Shown piece by piece: positions 46,627 through 54,504 of a stretch of 64,000 nt of DNA. Where the stretch lies: NCBI GenBank assembly GCA_031253835.1, contig JAIRVP010000004.1:1-64000 (forward strand). The letters run 5' to 3'. Position numbers and translations under genes: made by a program. The DNA comes from Burkholderia sp. (lineage in GTDB: Bacteria > Pseudomonadota > Gammaproteobacteria > Burkholderiales > Burkholderiaceae). The notes below the pieces were generated by a model that was given only the letters and a program-made list of their open reading frames with translations, searched no databases and was not told the DNA's origin. Each line of letters opens with the position of its first letter. Positions within the stretch are counted from its first letter, which is position 1.

Positions 46627-47199
46627 TTACGCGCGCAGGAATGCGCCGCCGTGGAACATTTCGGCCGCCGGTGCGGGGTCGTGCTGCGCGGTGTGCGCCG
46701 GTTCGTCGGCGCTTGCGCCGGCTTCCTCGAGCGAGGCCGGCGCGACGAACGGCTGGCCCGGACGATGCTCGCGGATCGCGCGATCGACCTCGTCCTTCAC
46801 TTCGAGCGCCCGCACCAGTGCACGGGTGTCCTTGTTGTCCGGATCGTCCGCGAGCGCTTCGGTCGCGATCTGCCGCCACGACGGATCGCCCATCGACGAC
46901 AGCGAGAACGCGAGCAGCGCCTTCGCATAGCCGAACTGCGGGCGCATCTCGATCACCCGCAGCAGCACCTGGTTCGCTTCCTGCCACTGCCCCTTCGCCA
47001 TGCGCAGGAGGCCGTCGAGCGCATCGATCTCGACCACGCGCGGGCGCAGCAGCCGCAGCGCGTCGATCACCTGTTCGATGTCGAACAGGTCGACGTGCGT
47101 GTTCGGAAAATTGTCCAGCAGCGCCACGGAGACGGTCTCGATCAGCCCGCCAATGAATTCCGGGCTGCAGTTCAGGTACTCGGGCGTGTCTACGGTCAT
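46627..47199 (-). CDS. hrpB1: HrpB1/HrpK-family T3SS protein
   Basis: A 190-residue protein with the HrpB1_HrpK signature (EFIGGLIETVSVALLDNFP; VDLFDIEQVIDALRLLRP) and a TPR-like middle (QWQEANQVLLRVIEMRP). In Xanthomonas HrpB1 is a periplasmic peptidoglycan-binding assembly factor. First gene of the minus-strand operon. AGGAG precedes ATG 47199, and a perfect PIP box lies upstream at 47322-47346. The tail is Ala/Glu/Pro-rich and variable. Confidence 0.92.
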   Translation of the reverse strand: MTVDTPEYLNCSPEFIGGLIETVSVALLDNFPNTHVDLFDIEQVIDALRLLRPRVVEIDALDGLLRMAKGQWQEANQVLLRVIEMRPQFGYAKALLAFSLSSMGDPSWRQIATEALADDPDNKDTRALVRALEVKDEVDRAIREHRPGQPFVAPASLEEAGASADEPAHTAQHDPAPAAEMFHGGAFLRA

Positions 47200-47321
47200 G
47201 GCAACGCACTCCTGCGATGAGAGGGAAACGGGCCGGCCGGTCGTGCGGCGGGCGGCGCGCCGTCGGATGCATGCCGACGCCTGCCAACATAGCAATTCCG
47301 CCCGGGCCCGCCGCCGCGCAT

Positions 47322-47346
47322 GCGAAGCCAGCGCGCACGGGGCGAA
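47322..47346 (-). promoter_or_regulatory. Perfect PIP/hrpII box of the hrpB1-sctT operon
   Basis: On the minus strand TTCGC-N15-TTCGC (47346-47342 and 47326-47322). A TATGTT hexamer at 47291-47286 follows after exactly 31 bp, an ideal spacing for a HrpB/HrpX-dependent promoter. The hrpB1 start codon is at 47199. Confidence 0.92.
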
Positions 47347-47381
47347 GCGCGCGCGGCGCGCCGCATCGGCCGGCCGCTCGC

Positions 47382-47406
47382 TTCGGCACGCGCCGCGCCG
47401 CTTCGC
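47382..47406 (+). promoter_or_regulatory. hrpII box of the sctU-hpaA operon
   Basis: TTCGG-N15-TTCGC, satisfying TTCG-N16-TTCG (47382-47385 and 47402-47405). A weak -10-like TAAGGT begins at 47438, after 32 bp. The sctU start is at 47512. The first half-site departs from the strict PIP consensus at its fifth base. Confidence 0.82.
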
Positions 47407-47511
47407 ATCGCGCCCGCCGGCCGCGCGCGGCGGGCGCTAAGGTCGTCGCAGCGGCGCGAATGCGCGCCCCTTTTTGATCCGATCCGGCCGAGATGTGCCG
47501 CGGGCCTATCC

Positions 47512-48573
47512 ATGAGCGACGAAAAGACCGAACAGCCCACCGACAAGAAACTCGAGGACGCGCGCAAGGACGGCGAGGTATCGCGCAGCACCGACTTTTC
47601 CGACGCGCTGTCGATGGCCGGTGCGCTGATCGCGCTGGTCGCGACGGTGCCGCTGTTTCGCGACGGGCTGCACGAGCTCGTGTCGATCCCGCTGTCGTTC
47701 GTCGCGCAGGACCGCACGCTGGAGCGCATGCACGCCGACCTGTTCCGGCTCGGCGGCACCGCGCTGAAGCTGATCGTGCCGTGCGTGTTCGCCGCCGCGC
47801 TGGCGTCGACGGCCGGCTCCATCGCGCAGGCCGGCTTCCGCATCGCGACCAAGCCGGTCACGCCGAACATGCAGACGGTGAATCCGGCAAGCGGCATCAA
47901 GCGGATCTTTTCCGCGAAGAGCCTGATCGACTGCGCGAAGATGGTCGTCAAGGCGATCATCCTTGGCTGGGTGATGTGGCAGTCGATCAAGTGGCTGTTC
48001 CCGCTCGTGGTCGGGTCGATCTACCAGCCGCTCGGCGGGCTGTCGCTGATGTTCTGGGACATGCTGGCGAAGCTCGGCGCGATCTCCGTCGGCATTTTCC
48101 TGCTGGTCGGCGCCGTCGACATCAAGCTGCAGGGCTTCCTGTTCATCAAGAAGATGAAGATGAGCAAGGACGAGGTGAAGCGCGAGCACAAGGAGCAGGA
48201 AGGCAGCCCGGAACTCAAGGGCGAGCGCCGCCGCCTCGCGCGCGAACTGGCGAGTACGCCGCCGAAGCCGCGCGTGGGCCTGGCCAACGTGCTGGTCGTC
48301 AATCCGACCCACTTCGCGGTCGCGGTGCGCTATGCGCCCGACGAACACCCGCTGCCCGTCGTGATCGCGAAAGGCATGGATGCGGACGCGGCGTCGCTGC
48401 GGCGCGCGGCGCGCGACGCCGGCGTGCCGATCATCGGCAACCCGCCCGTCGCGCGTGCGCTGTACAAGGTCACGCTGAACCAGCCGATCCCGGAAGAGCT
48501 GTTCGAGACGGTCGCGGCGATCCTGCGCTGGGTCGACGCGATCGGCTCGCCCTCCACCCCACCCCTTCACTGA
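47512..48573 (+). CDS. sctU: SctU, T3SS autoproteolytic substrate-switch protein (HrcU)
   Basis: A 353-residue FlhB/YscU-family protein. The N-terminus MSDEKTEQPTDKKLEDARKD is characteristic, four membrane segments follow, and the cytoplasmic domain has the self-cleavage site NPTH at 264-267 (cleavage between Asn264 and Pro265). Cleavage lets SctP switch export from early to late substrates. First gene of the plus-strand core operon, with an hrpII box about 105 bp upstream. Confidence 0.97.
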   Translation: MSDEKTEQPTDKKLEDARKDGEVSRSTDFSDALSMAGALIALVATVPLFRDGLHELVSIPLSFVAQDRTLERMHADLFRLGGTALKLIVPCVFAAALASTAGSIAQAGFRIATKPVTPNMQTVNPASGIKRIFSAKSLIDCAKMVVKAIILGWVMWQSIKWLFPLVVGSIYQPLGGLSLMFWDMLAKLGAISVGIFLLVGAVDIKLQGFLFIKKMKMSKDEVKREHKEQEGSPELKGERRRLARELASTPPKPRVGLANVLVVNPTHFAVAVRYAPDEHPLPVVIAKGMDADAASLRRAARDAGVPIIGNPPVARALYKVTLNQPIPEELFETVAAILRWVDAIGSPSTPPLH

Positions 48574-48581
48574 GCGTTCCG

Positions 48582-50675
48582 ATGTTCAAGGCCCTCAAGT
48601 TCCCGGCAGGCGGCGAAATCGGCATCGCGCTGCTGGTGACCGCGATCATCTCGCTGATGATCCTGCCGCTGCCGCCCGAGCTGATCGACATCCTGCTCGC
48701 GATCAACATCACGATCAGCGTCACGCTGCTGATGGTCACGATGTACGTGCCGGACATCGTGTCGCTGTCCGCGTTTCCGTCGCTGCTGCTGTTCACGACG
48801 CTCTACCGGCTCTCGCTGAACATCGCGTCGACCAAGTCGATCCTGCTGCATGCCGAGGCCGGCAACATCATCGACAGCTTCGGCAAGCTGGTGGTGGGCG
48901 GCAACCTCGTCGTCGGCCTGGTCGTGTTCATCATCATCACGACCGTGCAGTTCATCGTGATCGCGAAAGGCTCGGAACGCGTGGCCGAGGTCGGCGCGCG
49001 CTTCACGCTCGATGCGATGCCGGGCAAGCAGATGAGCATCGACGCCGACCTGCGCGCGAACCTGCTGAGCCCGGAAGAAGCGCGCCACCGCCGCGCGACG
49101 CTGGCCATCGAGAGCCAGCTGCACGGCGGGATGGATGGCGCGATGAAGTTCGTGAAAGGCGATGCGATCGCCGGCCTCCTGATTACGACCATCAACATCG
49201 TCGCGGGCATCGCGGTCGGTGTCGCCTATCACGGGATGAGCGCGGGCGAGGCGGCGAACCGCTTCTCGGTGCTGTCGGTCGGCGATGCGATGGTGTCGCA
49301 GATTCCGTCGCTGCTGCTGTCGGTCGCGGCCGGCGTGATGATCACGCGCGTCGCGGACGAGCGCAGCCACAAGCCGCGCTCGCTCGGCGAGGAAATCGGC
49401 CGCCAGCTCGGCTCGAGTTCGCGCGCGCTGTATTTCGCCGCGCTGCTGCTGCTCGGCTTCGCGCTGGTGCCGGGCTTCCCCGTCGTGCTGTTCCTGCTGC
49501 TGTCCGCGATCCTCGCGTTCATCGCGTACAAGCTGAACGACCGGCAGTCGGAGCACGCGCCGGCCCAGGACGGCTTGCAGGCGATGCAGCGTTCCGGTGC
49601 GAAGGCCGACACGCCCGCGATCATGACGCGCGCGCCGCAGTTCGCCTGCCCGATCGGCGTGCGTGTCGCCCCCGACCTGATGCAGCGGCTGGTGCTGCCC
49701 GTGCTCGACAAGTCGTTCGGCGCGGAGCGCGCGCGGCTGCAGGAGGAACTGGGGCTGCCGTTTCCCGGCATCACGATGTGGACCCATGCGGGCCTGCCCG
49801 CGATGCATGCGGAAATCCTGATCCACGACGTGCCGCATCTGCTGGTCGAGCTGCCGGCCGGCATGGTCATGCTGCCGGAGCCCGAGCGCGTCGCGACGGG
49901 CGTGCCGCTGTCGGCCGAGGACGTGCAGCAGCGCGACGCGCTCGTCGCGAAGGGCGAACCGCGCCCGCCGATCGATCCCGGCGGCCGGCCGACCCACTGG
50001 GTCGACGCGCGCGAGGCGCCGGCGCGCATTCCGGCATGGGGCCCCGAGCAGGTCATCGCGCACGCGTCGGTCGCGCTGATGCGCCATCATGCGACGCAGT
50101 TCCTCGGCATCCAGGAAGTGCAGTGGATCCTGGAGCAGCTCGGCGAGGATCACCCGGGGCTCGTCGCGGAAGTCCAGAAGGTGCTGCCGCCGCAGCGGAT
50201 CGCCGACGTGCTGCGGCGCCTGCTCGAGGAGCAGATCTCGATCCGCAACGTGCGGACCATCATGGAAAGCCTGATCGCGTGGGGGCCGAAGGAAAAGGAC
50301 ATGCTGATGCTGACCGAGTACGTGCGCGGCGACCTGTCGCGCTTCCTCGCGCATCGCGCGACGCGGGGCCAGCGCACGCTGCCCGCCGTGCTGCTCGACC
50401 TGCCGATCGAACAGCATATCCGGCAGGCGATCAAGCAGACGCCGACGGGCAATTTCCTGGCGCTCGCGCCGGACGAGATCGGCTTGCTGATCGACAAGAT
50501 CCAGGCGGTCGTCGGGCCGCAGCCGACCGACGGCGTCGCGCTCGTCACGTCGATGGACATCCGCCGTTACGTGCGCCGGATGATCGAGGCGAAGCTGGGC
50601 TGGCTGCCCGTGTACTCGTACCAGGAGCTGGGCGAGCACGTCGACCTGCGCCCGATCGGCCGCATCACCGTCTGA
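48582..50675 (+). CDS. sctV: SctV, T3SS export gate major protein (HrcV)
   Basis: A 697-residue FlhA/LcrD-family protein. The N-terminal half has the many membrane helices (ILPLPPELIDILLAINITIS; SLLLFTTLYRLSLNIASTK), including the FHIPEP-region equivalent (KGSERVAEVGARFTLDAMPG; KQMSIDADLRANLL). The C-terminal half is the cytoplasmic nonameric ring that receives chaperone-effector complexes (QWILEQLGEDHPGLVAEVQK). The ATG lies 8 bp after sctU. This is the homologue of the published B. cenocepacia bcscV. Confidence 0.97.
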   Translation: MFKALKFPAGGEIGIALLVTAIISLMILPLPPELIDILLAINITISVTLLMVTMYVPDIVSLSAFPSLLLFTTLYRLSLNIASTKSILLHAEAGNIIDSFGKLVVGGNLVVGLVVFIIITTVQFIVIAKGSERVAEVGARFTLDAMPGKQMSIDADLRANLLSPEEARHRRATLAIESQLHGGMDGAMKFVKGDAIAGLLITTINIVAGIAVGVAYHGMSAGEAANRFSVLSVGDAMVSQIPSLLLSVAAGVMITRVADERSHKPRSLGEEIGRQLGSSSRALYFAALLLLGFALVPGFPVVLFLLLSAILAFIAYKLNDRQSEHAPAQDGLQAMQRSGAKADTPAIMTRAPQFACPIGVRVAPDLMQRLVLPVLDKSFGAERARLQEELGLPFPGITMWTHAGLPAMHAEILIHDVPHLLVELPAGMVMLPEPERVATGVPLSAEDVQQRDALVAKGEPRPPIDPGGRPTHWVDAREAPARIPAWGPEQVIAHASVALMRHHATQFLGIQEVQWILEQLGEDHPGLVAEVQKVLPPQRIADVLRRLLEEQISIRNVRTIMESLIAWGPKEKDMLMLTEYVRGDLSRFLAHRATRGQRTLPAVLLDLPIEQHIRQAIKQTPTGNFLALAPDEIGLLIDKIQAVVGPQPTDGVALVTSMDIRRYVRRMIEAKLGWLPVYSYQELGEHVDLRPIGRITV

Positions 50676-50684
50676 CGCCGCGCC

Positions 50685-51335
50685 GTGTCCCGCATCGACA
50701 GCCGCGACGCGCGAGCGCTGCCGCCCCCGGACGACGCGAGCCCGCGGTCCGCGCGCGGCGCGCGCCGGTTCGACTATGCGGCGCTGCTTGCCGCGCGCCG
50801 GTCCGTGGTGCGCCCGGTGTCCGATGGACCGCCCGCGTCGCGCCAGCAGGACGATCCGTCGGAGGAACCCGATCCGTCGTCGGCGCGTGCGGAGCATTTC
50901 CCGCTGATCTCGAACGAACGCGATACGCCCGCGTCCGACCCGGCGCCGACCGCTGCCGAGCTGGCCGAATGCCGGAGCATCGCCGCGCGCATCGCGAGCG
51001 CCGCCGCGCCGATCGCGACGGTCACGCTGCAGGAACAGCGCGACCACCTCGGCCTGCTCGGCGTGCTGTCGCGCGAGATCGCGGCGTTCTGCGGCGATCC
51101 CGCCGTCGCGGCCGGCGGGCAATGGGAAGCCCATGTCGTGCTGAACGACCGGATCCTGGCGTCCACCGAGCTGCACGTGTCGCTTTCGCATTTCGACCTG
51201 CAGCTTCGGTTCGATACGCAGGATCGCGAAGCACGGCAGTTACTCTTGGCCCACAGCGTCGCGCTCGAGCACGAACTCGACACGATGCTGCGGGCATGGG
51301 GGCAGCCGCGGACCGTCCGTCTCACGGTGTGGTAG
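50685..51335 (+). CDS. sctP: SctP/HpaP-type T3SS substrate-specificity switch protein
   Basis: A 216-residue protein with a GTG start 9 bp after sctV. The N-terminal ~100 residues are disordered and rich in Pro/Ser/Arg, while the C-terminal part forms a compact domain (GQWEAHVVLNDRILASTELH; LSHFDLQLRFDTQDREAR), as in HpaP/HpaC and YscP-like proteins. It sits between sctV and sctQ, matching hpaP in Ralstonia and Xanthomonas. It should interact with the cleaved C-terminal domain of SctU. Confidence 0.85.
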   Translation: MSRIDSRDARALPPPDDASPRSARGARRFDYAALLAARRSVVRPVSDGPPASRQQDDPSEEPDPSSARAEHFPLISNERDTPASDPAPTAAELAECRSIAARIASAAAPIATVTLQEQRDHLGLLGVLSREIAAFCGDPAVAAGGQWEAHVVLNDRILASTELHVSLSHFDLQLRFDTQDREARQLLLAHSVALEHELDTMLRAWGQPRTVRLTVW

Positions 51336-51415
51336 CCGGCCCCGCGTGAATTGCCTCGAGCGCGGCGCCCGTCGGGCGCCCTGCGCGGGCCAACGGCGGC
51401 ATTTTCCGGCAACGG

Positions 51416-52582
51416 ATGAAACTGATTCGGCATTCGATCATTCCCGGCGGCGCGGCGTTCGCGCCGCTCGTCCCGCCACCGCTCGACGTGGCGAGCGCGC
51501 ACGCGTCGCGCCGGCTGTTCGATGCGCGCCTGCCGGTATTCCTGCGCGACACGCTCGGCGTGCGCGATGTTCATTGCCGTTTCGCGACCGGCACGCCGGA
51601 CTACGCCGACCCGGCCATCGCGGAGCTGCGGATCGACACGCCGGCCGGCCCGGTGAGCGCGCACCTGCTGCTCGATCTGGAACGCTACCCCGCGCTGTCG
51701 GTCTGCGCGTGGTCCGAGGCCCAGGCCGCCGAACGGCGCACGAGCCCCGAAATGACGCTGCGCAACGCCGTCGCGAACGTGTTGTGCGGGCCGCTGCTGG
51801 GCTGTCTCGATACGCTCGGCCTGAGCGGCGCGCAGGTCGTCGCGGTCAGGCGCGGCGCGTGGCCGGCGCCGCGTCCGCACAGCGTGACCGTCGCGCTGTC
51901 GCTCACGCTGCACGACCGGCGGCACGACGCGCTCGTGCAGCTGCCGGGCCGTTGCATCGAGTGGCTGGATACGTGCCTGGCGCGCACCGCGCGCGCCGGA
52001 TGGTTCGACGCGTCGCTGCGCGTGCCGGGCAGTCTCGTGCTCGGCGTGAAGGCGCTGTCGGTCGACACGCTGCAGAGCCTGCGCGGCGGCGACATCCTGC
52101 TGCGCGTGGTCGATCCGTCGCTCGACGCCGCGTGGCTGCATGGCGCCGGCGCACGTGCGGACAGCGCGCCGCACCCCGTTGCCTTCGCGACCTGGGGCAG
52201 CGCGGGCCTCGCGCACGGCCGGGCCGCGGTGGCCGTGCAACCCCGAACGATCACTTTGTTGAAGGAACCCGTGATGACGGAAACCACCGTCCTGGACACG
52301 CCGGAAGCCGGGCTCGATGCGCCCGACGGCGAACGCGCCGTCGAAGTGGGCGAACTCGAGCTGCCGGTGCAGTTCGTCGCCGATACCGTTGCGCTGACGA
52401 TCGACGAGGTGTCGTCGCTCGCGCCCGGCTACGTGATCGAGCTGCCGACCGCGATCACCGACCTGACGCTCAAGCTCGTCGCGCACGGCCAGGTGATCGG
52501 CTACGGCGAGCTGGTCGGGATCGGCGAACACGTCGGCATCCGCATTCTCCGCATGGCGCACGAGCATGGTTCAGTACAGTGA
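51416..52582 (+). CDS. sctQ: SctQ, T3SS cytoplasmic sorting-platform ring (HrcQ)
   Basis: A 388-residue FliM/FliN-like protein. The N-terminal two thirds are variable; the C-terminal SpoA domain (about 305-385) has VEVGELELPVQFVADTVALT and GYVIELPTAITDLTLKLV, then GYGELVGIGEHVGIRI. The gene is full length in contrast to the split HrcQa/HrcQb of Pseudomonas syringae. It carries an internal ribosome-binding site and start described separately. It overlaps sctR by 17 bp. Confidence 0.94.
   Translation: MKLIRHSIIPGGAAFAPLVPPPLDVASAHASRRLFDARLPVFLRDTLGVRDVHCRFATGTPDYADPAIAELRIDTPAGPVSAHLLLDLERYPALSVCAWSEAQAAERRTSPEMTLRNAVANVLCGPLLGCLDTLGLSGAQVVAVRRGAWPAPRPHSVTVALSLTLHDRRHDALVQLPGRCIEWLDTCLARTARAGWFDASLRVPGSLVLGVKALSVDTLQSLRGGDILLRVVDPSLDAAWLHGAGARADSAPHPVAFATWGSAGLAHGRAAVAVQPRTITLLKEPVMTETTVLDTPEAGLDAPDGERAVEVGELELPVQFVADTVALTIDEVSSLAPGYVIELPTAITDLTLKLVAHGQVIGYGELVGIGEHVGIRILRMAHEHGSVQ
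52274..52582 (+). CDS. Probable internal translation product of sctQ (SctQ-C)
   Basis: Within sctQ, AAGGA lies 8 nt before an in-frame ATG at codon 287, with a GTG codon immediately before it. Initiation there would produce a 102-residue protein consisting of little more than the SpoA domain. Internal initiation of this kind is documented for Yersinia YscQ, Salmonella SpaO and Xanthomonas HrcQ, where the short form is needed for the sorting platform. Here it is inferred from the placement of the site only. Confidence 0.6.
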   Translation: MTETTVLDTPEAGLDAPDGERAVEVGELELPVQFVADTVALTIDEVSSLAPGYVIELPTAITDLTLKLVAHGQVIGYGELVGIGEHVGIRILRMAHEHGSVQ

Positions 52583-53216
52583 TCTTTCCGGCCTGCTGCT
52601 GATCGTCGTCGCGATCGGCCTGTTGCCGTTCGTCGCGATGGTCGTGACGTCGTATGCGAAGGTGGTCGTCGTGCTCGGCCTGCTGCGCAATGCGCTCGGT
52701 GTGCAGCAGGTGCCGCCCAACATGGTACTCAACGGCATCGCGATCCTCGTGTCGGTGTACGTGATGGCGCCCATCGGCATGATGGCGGCGAAGACGCTGA
52801 GCAACCAGACGATCTCGCCGCAATCGTCGCAGGCCGTGATCCAGGCGGCCGACGCCGCGCGCGAGCCGTTCCGGCAGTTTCTGATCAAGCACACGCAGGA
52901 ACGCGAGAAGCGCTTCTTCATCCGCTCGGCGTCGATCGTGTGGCCGCAGGAGGAAGCGCAGGCGCTGAAGGAAACCGACCTGATCGTGCTCGCGCCGGCC
53001 TTCACGCTGACCGAGCTCACCGATGCGTTCAAGATCGGCTTCCTGCTGTATGTGACCTTCATCGTGATCGACCTGATCATCGCGAACGTGCTGCTGTCGA
53101 TGGGACTCAACCAGGTGTCGCCGACCAACGTCGCGATCCCGTTCAAGCTGCTGCTGTTCGTCGTGATGGATGGATGGTCGGCGCTGATCCACGGGCTCGT
53201 GCTGACCTACAAGTGA
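52566..53216 (+). CDS. sctR: SctR, T3SS export gate protein (HrcR)
   Basis: A 216-residue FliP/YscR-family protein. Four hydrophobic segments and the conserved VVTSYAKVVVVLGLLRNALG, QVPPNMVLNGIAI and APAFTLTELTDAFKIGFLLY make the assignment secure. Five copies form the core of the export gate with SctS and SctT. The ATG lies inside the end of sctQ, 17 bp overlap. Confidence 0.97.
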   Translation: MVQYSDLSGLLLIVVAIGLLPFVAMVVTSYAKVVVVLGLLRNALGVQQVPPNMVLNGIAILVSVYVMAPIGMMAAKTLSNQTISPQSSQAVIQAADAAREPFRQFLIKHTQEREKRFFIRSASIVWPQEEAQALKETDLIVLAPAFTLTELTDAFKIGFLLYVTFIVIDLIIANVLLSMGLNQVSPTNVAIPFKLLLFVVMDGWSALIHGLVLTYK

Positions 53217-53227
53217 CCGGAGCCGCC

Positions 53228-53491
53228 ATGGACGTCGATTCGCTGGTTCACGCCGCCACCCAGGGCATGCTGCTGTGCCTGACGGTTTCGTTGCCGTTCG
53301 TGATCGCGGCCGCCGCGGTCGGGCTCGCCGTGTCGTTCGTCCAGGCGATCACGTCGCTGCAGGACCAGGCGCTGCCGTTCGCGGTCAAGCTGATCGCCGT
53401 GACGATCGTGCTGGTGATCGCCGCGCCGCTGTCGTGCGCGGCGATCCTGCATTTCGCGAACGAGATGATGCGAACGGCGTTTCCCAACTGA
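53228..53491 (+). CDS. sctS: SctS, T3SS export gate protein (HrcS)
   Basis: An 87-residue FliQ/YscS-family protein with two membrane helices (GMLLCLTVSLPFVIAAAAVG; LIAVTIVLVIAAPLSCAAIL) joined by SFVQAITSLQDQALPFAVK, the conserved cytoplasmic hairpin of the family. ATG 53228 follows GGAG and is 11 bp after sctR. The longer open frame upstream is only read-through of sctR in another frame. Confidence 0.96.
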   Translation: MDVDSLVHAATQGMLLCLTVSLPFVIAAAAVGLAVSFVQAITSLQDQALPFAVKLIAVTIVLVIAAPLSCAAILHFANEMMRTAFPN

Positions 53492-53503
53492 CGCGAGGCC
53501 GGG

Positions 53504-54337
53504 ATGACACGTATCGGACCCCACTCCGCCGCGCTCGCCCAGCAAGCGGCGGCCGCGCACAAGAAATCGGCGAAACCGTCGCGCGCGAAACCGTCCGGGC
53601 AATTCGCGACGCTGTACCGCGGCACCCGCTTCGCGCACGGCGGCATGCAGGCCCAGCAGAATGCGGCGCAGGCGCAGCGCGCGAGGAAAATGGCCGCGCG
53701 GCTCGCGCGACGGCGCCGCACCGCACGCGGCAAGCGCGGCGCCGGGGCGAGCGACGGTGCGGACGGTGCGGACGCCGCCGGCGAACCGCCTGAACTCGAG
53801 GTTGCCGGCGACGAGCCCGAGCGCCAGGGCGGACACGGCGGCGGGCGCGGCCACCAGGGCGACGACCAGGACGACGCGAACGACACGGAGCGCATCGCCA
53901 CGGCCACGTTCAAGACCGGCCGCCGGCCCGTGGCCGGGCCGGTCGCATCGCCGCATCCGTCGGAATCGCCGCCCGCCCCTGCGCCCGGCCTCGATCCGCA
54001 CGCCCTGCGCGACGCATGCGCCCGCGACCTGCTCGCGCTGCAACGCGCGTTTGCCACGCAGCCGGGCGCCGGCGTCGCCGCGCAGGTGCATGCGTGGTCC
54101 GTGCGCTGGCTGCGCGTGCAGCAGTCCGGCGTCGCGCTGCCCGCGGCCGATCTCGAGATGTTGCGCGCGCAGCCGCCGCAGCGGCACGCGGCGGCCGGCG
54201 CCGCGCCGCTGCCGGAAGCGGCGCGCGACTTCAACGTGCTGGCCGGCCTGCTGCTGCGCCAGTTCGACCGCCCGCGCACGCCGCGCCAGTGCGCGGAAGC
54301 GCTCGACACGTTGCGTGCGCTGCGACGCATGCCGTAG
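53504..54337 (+). CDS. hpaA: HpaA-like T3SS control protein
   Basis: A 277-residue protein in the hpaA position directly behind sctS. The N-terminus is Ala/Lys-rich with FATLYRGTRFAHGG, followed by an Arg/Lys cluster at about 60-78 (KMAARLARRRRTARGKR) and a Gly/Asp-rich low-complexity stretch to about 130. The C-terminal domain (ACARDLLALQRAFATQPG; AQVHAWSVRWLRVQQSG) is folded. In Xanthomonas HpaA is itself secreted and, with HpaB, controls effector release. The basic cluster could serve as a nuclear signal, but this is not shown here. Confidence 0.78.
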   Translation: MTRIGPHSAALAQQAAAAHKKSAKPSRAKPSGQFATLYRGTRFAHGGMQAQQNAAQAQRARKMAARLARRRRTARGKRGAGASDGADGADAAGEPPELEVAGDEPERQGGHGGGRGHQGDDQDDANDTERIATATFKTGRRPVAGPVASPHPSESPPAPAPGLDPHALRDACARDLLALQRAFATQPGAGVAAQVHAWSVRWLRVQQSGVALPAADLEMLRAQPPQRHAAAGAAPLPEAARDFNVLAGLLLRQFDRPRTPRQCAEALDTLRALRRMP

Positions 54338-54358
54338 TACGGCGGCATCCCCCGACGC

Positions 54359-54383
54359 TTCGTTCGACACGCGAAGTCTTCGC
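54359..54383 (+). promoter_or_regulatory. hrpII box of the sctD-hrpD6-pilin-hpaB operon
   Basis: TTCGT-N15-TTCGC, which satisfies TTCG-N16-TTCG (54359-54362 and 54379-54382). A TACATT hexamer at 54414-54419 follows after 31 bp. It lies in the 167-bp gap between hpaA and sctD, and shows that sctD starts a separate HrpB-dependent transcript, as in the hrpD operon of Xanthomonas. Confidence 0.9.
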
Positions 54384-54504
54384 ATCCGCGGCCGGCCGCG
54401 CGCTTTTAGCCTCTACATTCACAGCGAGACGGACGATTCGCGCCCGTCGCGCACGGCGCCGCCGATTCGGCATACGGACCTGATATCGATTGAACGCTTC
54501 GCTC

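Larger units (their letters stand above)
47200..47511. other. Divergent promoter region of the two core T3SS operons
   Basis: 312 bp between hrpB1 and sctU, extremely GC-rich. It contains one hrpII/PIP box per direction, 35 bp apart, each with a -10-like hexamer downstream. The core apparatus can thus be switched on in both directions by HrpB from one spot. No gene is visible inside. Confidence 0.8.
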
